64,000 nt of DNA from Pteria penguin (Eukaryota > Mollusca > Bivalvia > Pterioida > Pteriidae), in contig CM068582.1 of the NCBI GenBank assembly GCA_035048485.1, forward strand, positions 15,008,001 through 15,072,000, read 5' to 3'. The notes below the pieces were generated by a model, which was not told where the DNA came from, did not search any database, and was given only the letters and a program-made list of their open reading frames with translations. Made by a program: the position numbers and the translations under genes. This document shows, in pieces, positions 35,855 to 47,823 of the stretch; the stretch's first letter is position 1; each line of letters starts with the position of its first letter.

Positions 35855-36640
35855 CCTTGCAGCGGTGGGCGTGGAAGATTCGTCACTGCTACAAATGGGT
35901 CCATTGCAATGCTTTTGTATGAGACAGTGGAGGCCAGGAAATCTGGTGGCGGTGGGCGTGGAAGATCCCTCACTGCTACAAATGGGTTCATTGCAATGCT
36001 TTTGTATGAGACAGTGGAGGCCAGGAAATCTGGTGGCGGTGGGCGTGGAAGATCCCTCACTGCTACAAATGGGTTCATTGCAATGCTTTTGTATGAGACA
36101 GTGGAGGCCAGGAAATCTGGTGGCGGTGGGCGTGGAAGATCCCTCACTGCTACAAATGGGTTCATTGCAATGCTTTTGTATGAGACAGTGGAGGCCAGGA
36201 AATCTGGTGGCGGTGGGCGTGGAAGATCCCTCACTGCTACAAATGGGTTCATTGCAATGCTTTTGTATGAGACAGTGGAGGCCAGGAAATCTGGTGGCGG
36301 TGGGCGTGGAAGATCCCTCACTGCTACAAATGGGTTCATTGCAATGCTTTTGTATGAGACAGTGGAGGCCAGGAAATCTGGTGGCGGTGGGCGTGGAAGA
36401 TCCCTCACTGCTACAAATGGGTTCATTGCAATGCTTTTGTATGAGACAGTGGAGGCCAGGGAATCTGGTGGCGGTGGGCGTGGAAGATCCCTCACTGCTA
36501 CAAATGGGTCCATTGCAATGCTTTTGTATGAGACAGTGGAGGCCAGGGAATCTGGTGGCGGTGGGCGTGGAAGATCCGTCATTGCCCCGGATGGATCCGT
36601 TGCATCTGTCTTTTGTATGAGACAATGAAGGCCAGGGTCC
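35855..36640 (+). repeat. 87-bp tandem array amplified from a SINE core, ~9 units
   Basis: Each unit contains 'gatccctcactgct', 'gggttcattgcaatg' and 'tgagacagtggaggcc', which align in order with the family-2 SINE core (gagacagtaaaaaccgaggc / gatccctcactgcttcgggt / ggtccgttgcaaagg). The sequence after the array ('gcagatatttcacgtcaaac') resembles the SINE tail. Middle units are almost identical. Since 87 = 3 x 29 and the unit lacks stops in several frames, four overlapping frames of about 260 codons arise, including a proline-rich minus frame with 29-residue repeats (DLPRPPPPDFLAS...). There is no independent sign that any is translated. Confidence 0.88.
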
Positions 36641-37939
36641 CATGTGGTGGTGAGAGTTTCCTATCTGAGCAGATATTTCACGTCAAACAATGTAATGTTT
36701 ACCATTTCTAAGACTAAGGAAACCTGTGTAAAATTACGGGAAATGATGTAGAAACTATATGACGTTACAATGGTTTGACGTCAGACACTAGCTCATATGG
36801 GAAATAACTCTGTAAAATAAAAAGACCCTATTGAAATGGTGAGTAGGCGTTGTAGAAGTACATGTAGACGTGATACAAAAGGGGTGACTGCACGTATCAA
36901 CATTTCGTAGTAGAGTATTTTAATACTTTTCAGAAATAGGGGCATAGGAAGCATATAGGAAAGTTGGAAGGAAAAAAAGGGGGCGAAAATGTTTATTTTC
37001 GGTGGCCAGAATGAAGTTGCATGTGTGTGTGAGTGAATGTGTGACATATTATTTGTGATATTTCCCCCCACCCTCCCCAGTAATGCCGAAGGGGAGGGGA
37101 TGCAGGTACATTTGGTCTGAAAACCTTAATTCTTTACAACATACTTTCCATCTGAATTCAAAATTGCAAATGATGTAACTGAAAATTTTAATATATTTCG
37201 GGCAAAAGCAGTTACAGATTTCAGCCTACATATATACAAGCAATTGTGATGCAAGGTTACTGTCATCTTAGGTGTGATTCATGCCGGAATAGTTATCTTT
37301 TAGGGGCGAATTAAATCGGAACACTTATATACTGTATGAAAGAACCTTTTAAGAAGTTTCCTGTAATATTTCACCGAGCTTATGAAAGAGTACAAAGTAC
37401 AGGAGAAGTAAGTCAAGGTGACTTTGTTAAAGTATTTGGAAAACCCAATTCAGGGCAACGTAAAAGGGGGTGGGGGAGGTAGGTAAAGAAACTTTTTATC
37501 GTAAAAGCATTATTCTAATTCAATTGATATGGGAAGCTGGGTGTAAACTTTCAAACATGAAGAAACATGAGTTGAAGGAAGAAAGAAGAAACACTGAAAG
37601 AAAGAAAAATACGGAAAATAATACTATAAACTGGTGACAAGTTCGTGGCCTTGACTTACTGAAATCCACATGAAATTACATTGTTACAAAGGTTGATACA
37701 TGATTGCATAAATAATAGCAATAGAAGTAGTCATTGAAAAAAAGTTACATTAGAAAATGCAGAATCAGCAAAAATGAGTAAATTTTCAGACTAGTCGGAT
37801 TTGTTAATCACTGACCTCTACCATTTACATCTAGAAATCAGTAAGCTTTGGCCGCTGTCATAAAAATAGATTTCATCATAATAACTGACCGTCCGCCTCG
37901 TTTTGGTCTAATTGCACACTGACCGCCGTCAAATAAGTC

Positions 37940-38116
37940 GGGTTGGTTGGTTGGTTGATTAGTGTTTTACGTCGCTTTCAACAATTTTTCAGTTATATCG
38001 CGACATGGCAGCAGGAGGTTACCAACCTCTTAAACATAGTGGCGCAACCCGGGAATGGAACCCGGATCGTCGGGGCCGGCAGCCAAGCGCTTAACCAGTA
38101 CACCAAGCCTGCCCCT
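37940..38116 (-). mobile_element. tRNA-derived SINE, family 1 (reverse copy)
   Basis: Reverse complement of the 14518-14694 SINE: head 'ggggcaggcttggtgtactgg', B-box 'gggttccattcccgggttg', tail 'gcgacgtaaaacactaatc'. Flanked by caaataagtc (37930-37939) and caaataggtc (38117-38126), a probable target duplication within the 36-bp repeats. Confidence 0.88.
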
Positions 38117-38550
38117 CAAATAGGTCGGGAAGTCAGTAATTATATACTGTCCGCCTTGATATTGGTCAAGTAATAAATATTGAATATTGACCGCTGTCAC
38201 ACTGGTCCACCGTCATATAGTTCAAGCAATTAGTAATACTGACCTCCACTGGTTAGTACACACGACCGCTGTCATATCGGTCAAGTAATTAGTAACACTG
38301 ACCGTCGTCATGTAGGTTTAGTGATTAGTAACATTGACCATCGTTACATAGGGCAAGTAATTAGTAGCACTAACCCCCGTCACACTGGTCAAGTGGTTAG
38401 TACACACTTACCCCCGTCATATAGGTCAAATAGTTAGTACACATTGGCCATCGTCACCGTGGTCAATTGTTTAGTACACACTGACCGCCGTCATATAGGC
38501 CAAGTAATTAGCAACAATGACCGCCGTCATATAGGTTTAATGATTAGTAA

Positions 38551-38820
38551 AGCCGGCGTGGCCTAGCGGCCTCCCTCGCATCCTGATCGGGAGGCCGGGG
38601 TTCGATTCCCGCTCTGTTCATGCCGGTTTGCTGTCTTTCGGATGAGACAGTAAAAACCGAGGACCCGTGTCTTGGTATGCATGGCACGTTAAAGATCCCT
38701 CACTGCTTCGGGTGGGTCCGTTACAAAGGTCAAAATTTGTATGCCCGGCATCAGGCAGATGCCGTCACCATATACGTGAAATATTTGTGGTGTGAAGTTA
38801 AACAAAAATCAGTCAATCAC
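38551..38820 (+). mobile_element. tRNA-derived SINE, family 2, full length
   Basis: Best-preserved copy in the window: head 'gccggcgtggcctagcgg', B-box 'ggggttcgattcccg', core 'gagacagtaaaaaccgagga' and 'gatccctcactgcttcgggt', tail ending in aaaaatcagtcaatcac. Flanks aatgattagtaa (38539-38550) and aatgataagtaa (38821-38832) look like a target duplication. Confidence 0.92.
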
Positions 38821-40332
38821 AATGATAAGTAACATTGACCGCCATCATTTAAGTCAAGTAATTAGTAACACTGACTGTCGTCACACCGGTCTAGTAATTA
38901 GTAGCACTGACCAGTCACACCGGTCAAAGAATTACTAACACTGACCGCCGTTATATAGATCAAAAGATTAATAATATTGACCGCCGTCATATAGATCAAG
39001 TAATTAGAAACACTGACTGCCGTTACACGGGTCAAGTGGTTAGTATACATTGATCGCTGTCAATTAGGTCAAGTAATTAATTATATTGACTACCGTAATA
39101 TAGATCAAGTAATTAGTAATACTGACCTCTAGCTCCGTCACACTGGTCAAGTGGTTAGAACACACTGAGTGACCGCCATCAGACCGGTCAAGTAATTATT
39201 AATACTGACCGCAGTCATATAGGTCAAATAATTAGTAACACTGTCTGTTGTCATACCGGTCAAGTAATTAGTAACACTCTCTGTCGTTACACTGGTCAAG
39301 TAATTAGTAACACTGACCGGCGTCATATAGGTCAAGGAAATAGTAACATTGACCACCATCATGTAGGTCAAGTAATTAGTGACACTGACCGCCGTTATAT
39401 GGGTCAAGGAATTACTAACACTGACCGCCGTTATATAGGTCAAGGAATTAGTAACACTGACCGCAGTAATTCTTTCTTACTACTTACCTAATTATTATCT
39501 TACTATTTACTTGTATTCTATCTTACAGCATCTGTATACTAAATTTTCATTTTCCGGGAGCAAGCACACATGTTACAATAAGTTTTGTTCATTTCCACTT
39601 ATTCACCTTATTTTCACATTCAAAATATAATACATGCAATATAAAACTTTTTAGACAATCCTTTAAATACAGGTAGAAACAAAACAGGATAGTTGGAATG
39701 ACGGGGAGAGATTCGTATCCCACCTTCACGAACTCCTCAAACACTGTTATCATCACCCTTCAATGGTTAAAAAAACATCCCTCCGCTTTTTTTTTTTTTT
39801 TTTTTTGCTAATCGCAGGATGAAAATTCATGGCCATAACCCACTTAAATCCCCCCCCCCCCTTTGCACATTTAGAAAAAAGGGGAGGGCCACGTGTTCCC
39901 CCTTGTTCTCCCCTTCATGTGTTGCTGAGTAGTGTATCATTACGAGTCAAAAAACCAGGAAGATGATAATTAAATACATTCATCAATTATACATTATAGT
40001 ATGAGAATTTATGCATTGTATATAATATGTTTGAACATGCGTTTGACCTACATAATTATTCATTGATAAATTCTACGATAATTGATTTAAACCAAGACAC
40101 CAGTTGGAAAACCCGGGAAACACAACACCTCCTCACTTGACACACATTCCACAGGGGGAGCGGTTTTGCTACGCTACGAGATTAGATAATTTTCGAATAA
40201 TAAAACACATATCACCGATATTTATGTTTTAAAATCGTTTTAGGTCCCATCTTTCCAAATCGTGTGTAACGTCGCACTTTGAAACAACACAGGTTATAAA
40301 CAAATTGCTGATGCGTACATATATATGTTTTG

Positions 40333-40388
40333 CCGTATATAAGCGATAAAAATAACTGCTCTAAATTCACACGCAAGGGGTTTTCCCC
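40333..40388 (+). promoter_or_regulatory. C/EBP-like gene promoter: TATA-like box and kB-like site
   Basis: Gtatataagcg (about 40335-40344) is a good TATA box 260 bases before the start codon. GGGGTTTTCCCC at 40377-40388 is a palindromic match to Rel/NF-kB-type sites. A C/EBP-type site, CTTGCGTAAT, lies at 40511-40520, one mismatch from RTTGCGYAAY. Binding is inference. Confidence 0.5.
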
Positions 40389-40410
40389 ACGTAGAAATAC
40401 CTACGGTCAC

Positions 40411-40577
40411 ATGACCTCCATGAGTAAGATAGACATATTGTGAAATGCCGACTCGCTACAAAATATTTTAATTCAACAAAATGCACATCAGTTCATTTAA
40501 TCATCGAAACCTTGCGTAATACTAGAGACCTATTTTCTTCGCGTTTAAACATGTTAACTTATCCCTTCGCTGTTTAG
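40411..40577 (+). promoter_or_regulatory. Four short upstream ORFs in the C/EBP-like leader
   Basis: ATG...stop pairs at 40411-40443 (10 codons plus stop), 40445-40471 (8), 40481-40519 (12) and 40551-40577 (8), all closing before the main ATG at 40600. If transcription starts near the TATA-box-predicted site, every scanning ribosome meets them. C/EBP and ATF family mRNAs are known to be controlled by upstream ORFs. Confidence 0.55.
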
Positions 40578-40599
40578 ACATTTTGTACTGTTACGGAGA

Positions 40600-41493
40600 A
40601 TGGACGTTTTAGCATGCTGCATGTGGGACCCAAGCCATCGATCGCATTTTTCAATAGGCTCGTTTACTATGGCTTACGATCCCCCCAAGGACAATGCTTT
40701 TTCCTTGCCGAATCTATCGGAGTTCCAGGACGAACCAGTCGTCACGTGCGTGGACGATTTGTTTGGAGATACTTCGCATATTAGCGAAGCAGTCATATCC
40801 GATATTTTATTAAATTCTCTGACTTCGAGAGAAAATGCCGGCACCAGGAGGTTTGAGAACAACAACTCTTTTCAAGCGAAAAATGTTACTTCAGCTATTT
40901 CTAATTCCACTTCCACTTCTCACAGCCTGGCTACGTTGTCAACGACGAAAGAAGCTTCATCGTGTATTCACAAAGCGACAAATTCCACAGAGGATGTATT
41001 GTACGAAAATTCTAGTTTTATTAATGTTCCGAACAGTGGGCGCCAGTTGAGCGATACAAAGGCGTCCGCCATATTTGAAGCTATCACTTCAGGGACGTAT
41101 AAGCAAAATTCAGATTCGAAGACAGAACCAGTGGAAACGAAGACATTAAATGTCGAACCATGTGTTAGTTCCGTGTCACAAAATGAGGAATGTTGGATTC
41201 TTCCGCCAAAACGAAAACCTGGACGGAAACCGTCTAGACCAGGACATCCGAAACAACATGTCCAAACCGAGGAGAAAGGGTCAAGGGAATATTTACTGAA
41301 AAGAGCCCGGAATAATATAGCTATTAAAAAGTGCCGAGAAAAAGCCAAGTTAAAACAAAAAGAAACCGATACACGTTTACTTCAGCTCCAGTTAGAAAAC
41401 GATCAATTGAAAAAAGAAAATTCTGATTTGAAAATTTCTATAACAGAACTTAAAAAAGAATTGGAAACTCTTAAAAATAGCGCATGGATTTAG
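40600..41493 (+). CDS. C/EBP-like bZIP transcription factor, intronless
   Basis: 297 residues in a single exon, as is usual for C/EBP genes. The basic region starts at about residue 230 with the C/EBP-type signature RARNNIAIKKCREKAK, and a leucine zipper follows with Leu at 263, 270, 277, 284 and 291. A basic, Pro-rich segment (about 203-222, PPKRKPGRKPSRPGHPKQ) precedes it and may aid nuclear import. The N-terminal ~200 residues are Ser/Thr/Asn-rich with an acidic patch and would be the activation region. The family binds DNA as dimers and acts in stress, metabolic and immune transcription. Start: the first ATG (40600) has A at -3 and G at +4, but Met8 and Met24 (MAYDPPK, also good context) could give shorter isoforms. 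The usual Ser of NNIAVRKSR is Cys here. AATAAA occurs at 41513-41518 and 41924-41929. Closer to C/EBP than to ATF4 or Fos/Jun, but the exact subfamily is unsure. Confidence 0.92.
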   Translation: MDVLACCMWDPSHRSHFSIGSFTMAYDPPKDNAFSLPNLSEFQDEPVVTCVDDLFGDTSHISEAVISDILLNSLTSRENAGTRRFENNNSFQAKNVTSAISNSTSTSHSLATLSTTKEASSCIHKATNSTEDVLYENSSFINVPNSGRQLSDTKASAIFEAITSGTYKQNSDSKTEPVETKTLNVEPCVSSVSQNEECWILPPKRKPGRKPSRPGHPKQHVQTEEKGSREYLLKRARNNIAIKKCREKAKLKQKETDTRLLQLQLENDQLKKENSDLKISITELKKELETLKNSAWI

Positions 41494-42244
41494 TAATATA
41501 TATATTGAAAAAAATAAAGGTAATTATATTGTTAAATGAATGTCTTTATTGTAAAAGTCATAAGAAAATTTGAATATGATATTTCTATCATAAATATGGA
41601 AATATTAGTTTTACTTTTTGAAAAAAATATAAATGATAATGTTTGAGCAAGTTATCTATTGGGGGAAAGTTAATGATGCATGCTTTTTTATTACTAGTAA
41701 TAGAATTTGTAATTTTATTTTTTTTTTTTTTTAATATTTGTATAATAATGAATTAAAGCAGAAAAGATTTATTATATTTTTATGACGACGATACTCATGG
41801 TTTTTCTTTTCACATATTCTAGGATAATATAGTCTAATATATAAACCTTTAAAAATCATTCATTAGTAAACCGTTTTATCATATATATGAAGACATTATA
41901 TTAACAGAACAAAATATTAGTTAAATAAAGAATTTATTTCTATTTTCTAAAACTGGGTTTGTTTTTAAACAAAACAAAATTAAATATGCTAACATTATGA
42001 ATATTGTTCTAAGTGTATTGTTTTAAGAAATCATTGCCCGTGTATATGTGTCAAATTAACAAGACGACGTATTGAAAATACAATGTGCTTTACAGGCATC
42101 TTGGCCATATTCTCGTCAACAAAGGTGGTACACAAATAAATGATGCATGTCTATGTTTTAGGATAAAAAGTGATATTTTGATTTTAATATTGTGTGTTCT
42201 ATTTTGCTCGATTTGATAAGAATGTTTTAATATAGTTGAAATGA

Positions 42245-42286
<42 letters not shown>

Positions 42287-45200
42287 GTGTGTGTGTGTGT
42301 GTGTGTGTTTAGCATTTTCATTCTTTTTTTTCTTTTTTTTTGGGGGGGGGGGGAGGAGAGTGGTGAGGGGTTGTTTATTTGTTTCTTTCTTTTATTTTAT
42401 TTTTTTATTATTGTTTTTAAATTTAAAATTATCTGCTTTATGTTCAAACATCAATAATGGGATTTAATGCTTGTATGATGATAAAAAGAATCCTGAACAC
42501 TACAATATATGTATATAAATATAAGAACATGTATACATGCATTAATTTAGTGTACCATATGTATATTGTTGATTTATTATAAATGTATACCGTGTAAACA
42601 TTTCAAGAACGTTCCATTAAATTGTATATATTGTCATATATATGAGTAAATGTCATTATGATACATATTCAGTCTAAAAAGCTTTGTTTATTCACCAGTA
42701 ATTTTTATATGTTTCCCCTTCACTGAAGGATCTTTCAATATCGAATGCTACACCCCCCCCCTTTATTTTCTTTGTAAAGAATCAATATTGTATTGTTGAA
42801 ATACAATTTCAGATCTCGGTTATTTGTTTGGGGGTTTTTTTTGTTTGTTTGTTTGTTTTTCTATTTTTGTTTTTTTATGGGGGGGGGTTGTTTTACGTTC
42901 TAATGTTTGATTTGATTTTTTCTCTCTTATGTTAGCAAACGTGTATATTCAAAAATACATCTATACATTTAAACGTCACAAAGACAATTTCACAACATTC
43001 ACTTTACATTGGACATAGTACTTGAAATAATATACAAGTATATGCAGTGTACATATGTGTTTTCAAAAGAGTAACTGACACTGAAACAATTGCATTTATT
43101 AGGTTCAAGGTCATATTCAGGAAATATAATATGAAGTAAAAAAAATCATGCAATATTAGAAAAAATAGACACACATTTTGGGTATTATTTGTAATATTTT
43201 TCTGCTAACGAAAGTATTATTCATTGTCAATAAAAAAAAAGGGGGGGGGGTTGTAGTGGTGTCGATTTATGTTTCTGATATAACGGAGTGATTTCGATCT
43301 CGGTTATCGGAAATGATTTTTGTTATGGTACTCTTTCTGTCATTCGGATGAAACACTAAAAACTTAGGTACTGTCTCATGGTGAACTCTGGCACTGGAGG
43401 AACCCTAACTGTTCGAGTGGGTGCATTGCATTGGTAAAATTGCCAGGCTGGTTCCGCCATCATATATGATATCACAAATAAAAGTTGCAAAGTTACATAT
43501 AATTACAAAAGTTCAATGTACTGTAATACAAAAATGTCTTCGATAATTCCACAATTTCTTACATAAATATAAGCAATTACATTCAGTCACAATTATTGTA
43601 AACCTAAGATTATAACTAACATGCTTTACTTCATGTACTCCGGTAAGAAAAATCTGGAGGTCATTTTATATTTTGTCAATACATCCGTCAGTCTGTTGGT
43701 TCGGTTTTGCTACTCTGTATCAAGAATTTACATTCCTATTCAACGATTTTCCGTTACATTCCTATCCAACGATTTTCCGCCAGGGCATTTGTGTTTCACA
43801 TTTAAATGTCGTTTTCTGTTGTCCGAACAAGCCCGTTACAATCCTTTATTGAACAGAAATTACATCCCTAATATTTTCATCAATATCTACGTACTTTTAT
43901 TATTGTTTTAGTACATGAGGTCATTAACCTTTTCTTAACCTAAATAATATGCTTAAATGACGTCACAAATATGTCAAACGCGGCTGGGCGGGCAGACAAC
44001 GTTGTTTATTGTCAAATCACACATTCATCAAACTGGTTTTTCCCATGACCTTGCTATCATTTTTGCGTATTATTGTTTTATGGAGTTTATTAACTTAGTG
44101 ATCGGTTCACCTTAGTCAGCAAACTTAGCAGTATTTGATTGTATAATGGCAGCACATGCTTGAGGGGGTGGACAGGGGGATATGACTCGTCTTTTCCTAT
44201 CCCCTTTCCACACATTTTCGAGTGACAACTGAACCCTTTACACGACGTCCCTCCTGATATCTTTTTCCACTGAAACCCACACCCAAACACACGCGCGGAT
44301 CCAGAAATTTTGTACAGAATGGGCCCACCCCTGTATAATTTTTCGAGAGGGTTTCCACCCATAGAATTGTGTCTAAACATATAAAAAGAAAAGCACTTTT
44401 CCTGAATCCCAGGGTGGGTCTAGACCCCCAGTTCACCCCTCTTGATCCGCGCATACCCACCCCTTCTGCTGTGGAGCAGAAATCACCTGACAATAATAGA
44501 AGATAAAACATCTCGAGGAAGGACACTGCATGTTTTCGTTATCATAGCGCATGACTTTTGTGCACCAAAGGGTATTATGGCAAGGACAATCGATTTAAAT
44601 AATTGAATTGGTCGCATTCCATAGTAATTCGGTTAGCATATCCAACCAAGTAATTCAAAACAAAGGCTTGTAGGCAACTCCCACCACTAAATTATTTGAG
44701 AGCCTAAAGGCGTCATGTGTTTGATTTTCGGATTGGGATGGAGAGGGGGTAAATTTCTTCTGCACACCTGATGTTTTTTTTTTTCAATACGGAATCCAAA
44801 CATGATTAGTATTTCACGCTGAATCAAAGCAAAAAGGCGTTGTTACCTCAAATTAACCAGTTCCGAAAAATAGATACCATATGGTGAGAATATAGGTATT
44901 TTTATACGAAAACGTTGTCACATTTATCAGAAATGCTAATAAGTATATTGTTGTCAATAATTATAATATTCATGTCCAAGGAAGTTATTTCTTGTTTTAC
45001 ATTTGCTGGCTTTGATTAATTGAAGTTCAGCTGGATAAAATCACGAATTCATCATTCAAACTCGAGCTGATCAGATTTAAGATGTCACTTAGATATATTG
45101 AAGTGTCAGTGAACATGACAATAAATTCAAAACGTCTAAGTTTTTGAAGTTGATGCATGAATACCCCTCATAACAAAACATAAGCAGAGTTTGCTGCAAG

Positions 45201-47820
45201 AGGAGTGCAGCGAGTTCTTAACACTTGTCATTAAAGCGCACTTAGATATTGTCTATAAGAGAACAGCCTAGGGCAGACATGATGCTCTTTCAGATCACTA
45301 GTAGAATGAAAGAGTTAATGTTTTACGAAGGAGCAAGGCTAATTTTCTTTTGAATGCGTATATTTACGAGTGAGTGATGTCATATGTACGAAATGACGTA
45401 GACGTCATTTGCGTGTGATGTCACTCATACATCTGCTAGTGCCCTAATGGTACTCGTTTGTTGCTCGTAAATTAACAACTGTCTTATACATAACGAAAAA
45501 GTATTACGGCGAGAAAGTGAGAATTAAAAAAAACCCCGAAATAATCTATTAGAAATTTAAGAGCACGTAACTTTACGAAGAAGCTGAGTTGATTTGTATA
45601 TATGATGAACGGGCTCTTAGCATAAATCGTAAGTTTGTCTTAAACTGTACGAGTGCTCGAAGATTTACAAATTTTTGTACTTGTGGTACCAACTCCCTAA
45701 GAGAAATCTAAAGACGGTGCCTATCGTTTCATAAAGTCACTGTTTCACACAGGTGACGTGGTAAGTATCTAAATCAACAGGTGTGACGGAGACGTCTATG
45801 CATTATCATACATTTGTCAAATGATACTAGGAAATTCTACGCTGCAATTATTCTCATTTTTAGTGCATATATCGAAATTTACATAAAAGAGTTCTAGAAC
45901 ATGGTTTAAACTGATATTGCGTAATTCACCATGGAAATCCCAGTCCGAATTCAGTTCCAAACTTTTAAAAGTATTGTTTAAAACTGCACTCTTTGGTTCT
46001 ACCTTTACATTTCTAAGATTCTCAATATCTTTTGATAGTATTGTTCTCTTTCAATTATGTTATCATAAAGAAGTGAATATGAAGATTTACTCACCATGTA
46101 AATACAAGTTGTAGAGTGATAGATATTTCAAGAACATGAATTCGATAAAATGTGCATTATATGAATTTTCTGTTCAACGATAATTCTAAAAGGAATTATT
46201 CATGTAACCCCCCCCCCCTCCTCCCCTTTTCTCTCTATCTCTTAATATATGTACTTTTACTACATTAACCCAAATGTCAAACGTTGACATAGTATATTTT
46301 CAAATCGTTCTGAACTTTAACAAACGCATTTTTTATACATTGAGTTGACCTTATAATTTACCAGTACACATGACGTTTTAATCGCCAAGTTTTAATCACG
46401 TGGGTGTCTCAACCAATCAATTCATACTATTCACAATATGGTCTATATCAATGAGTTATGATCATAAAATGTGTACGTATTATTTTCTTTACATTCGGAG
46501 TGCCCACATATTGCTTTTTTCATATCGAAGGTATTGATACACCTTGCTACCTATCATTTCGAAGAAAATCCACTATATACATTTTAATTATCTTTTTTTT
46601 ACATAGGCTTTAGCTGATTTTTTTTACATTCTACTTGTCTTAGAAATTTTCGGTCACCTACCTAAATTTGGGGATGCTCCAGCTATCGAGATTGATTGAG
46701 CAAATGTAAAATAATTTTTTATCGCTGCAAAACTATTTGATGAATTTAAAATTATTCTAAAACTCTTTCAAAACATTTCTACAGATAACTTGATACTAAA
46801 TTAAAAACGAATATTTTGCATACTGTGAGAAGTAGTCTTTACAACATTGTATATCTAACAGACAAATTCCGAGTTTTCGATTTCTCTTTGAAATTCTTAA
46901 ATATTAACATACAAAGCACGTGACTACGGACAAAGAATGACGTTTCAATTACAGAATTTCAATTATTACAAATCGAAGTGCAAGGTTTTTTTTGAAAGTC
47001 TTGAGTAGATATCACTGTTTTCCCTGTCTTGTTCACTTGAAATCGTTTTGCTTTAACTTATCTTAAAGAATATTGTTCAAATCACATGCCTACGGACAAT
47101 ACAATGCAACTTAAGATGTAAGATTTATAATAAAAAGAAACGGAACTCGGAAATGGCCTATTGACATGAAAATGAATTCCAAATAAAAATCCAAATAAAT
47201 GCAAATGCTATATGGTGCATTATATGCACAATGATAACTGAGCCTTTAAACTGTCAAAATAATTCCAATTCAGTTGAAATCTTGTTTCCAAATACGCTAC
47301 CTCTTCATTGCGATCTTGACATTTTCTAAAAAAAAAGCTACATTTTTCTAAAATGTGTAAATAATGTATATTTGGATAATTATTACAGGACATATTTTCG
47401 AAACATGAAAAGAATTTTGACAATTCCAACATAAACAATGAATAATAATTTATGAATAGTGAGAATACCCTCACGATTTCGTAAAAGAATCCTTGTGTAT
47501 ATTCAGCGAAATTATTATGTAACATTTTTAGATCAGTGTTGATACATATTCATTCCTTGTCTGCAGTCTTGTAATATTTTGTCTCGTCTCGATTTTATAC
47601 AAGCCAGTTCGTTGATGATTTGTTTAGCTTTCTATAACCTCAACAAAAATGTCGACTCAGAAAGGAATCAAGAGCCAATAATTGATAACGCACTGTATAC
47701 ACCGAACATAGGTCAGCACTGAATATTATAGCGTAAAAGAATATAAAGTACATGTAAGCAGACGCTATGCCGTTGTGGCGTACAACAATGTTCCACGATT
47801 TACATTCATGGAACCCTGAG
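41494..47820. other. 3' UTR of the C/EBP-like gene and intergenic DNA
   Basis: Contains (TG)n at 42246-42308, several poly-T/poly-G tracts, and a decayed family-2 SINE around 43290-43470 ('ggatgaaacactaaaaactt', 'ttcgagtgggtgcattgca'). No gene is supportable; frames at 43621-43911 and 44090-44526 lack coding character. Confidence 0.5.
42246..42308. repeat. (TG)n microsatellite
   Basis: About 60 bases of TG with one interruption, followed by T and G homopolymers. Confidence 0.95.
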
Positions 47821-47823
47821 ATT

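Larger units (their letters stand above)
37870..39470 (+). repeat. Degenerate 36-bp tandem repeat field
   Basis: The unit is approximately tgaccgccgtcatataggtc + aagtaattagtaacac, repeated in diverged form across about 1.6 kb. It is interrupted by a family-1 SINE (37940-38116) and a family-2 SINE (38551-38820). As 36 is a multiple of 3 it gives long low-complexity frames (e.g. minus 39147-39443), which are not genes. Confidence 0.85.

Noticed and set aside
35791..36643. Four overlapping ~260-271-codon ORFs, one proline-rich
   Set aside because: All are frames of one 87-bp tandem repeat derived from a SINE core. The period divisible by 3 explains their openness; no independent coding evidence.
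39147..39443. 98-codon minus ORF with a 12-residue repeat
   Set aside because: Frame of the 36-bp tandem repeat; composition only.
43621..43911. 96-codon ORF
   Set aside because: Hydrophobic, AT-driven sequence with no start context, promoter or family resemblance.
44090..44526. Overlapping 96- and 109-codon minus ORFs
   Set aside because: Low-complexity Gly/Lys-rich frames in a stretch resembling a dispersed repeat (gatccgcg motifs); no gene signals.
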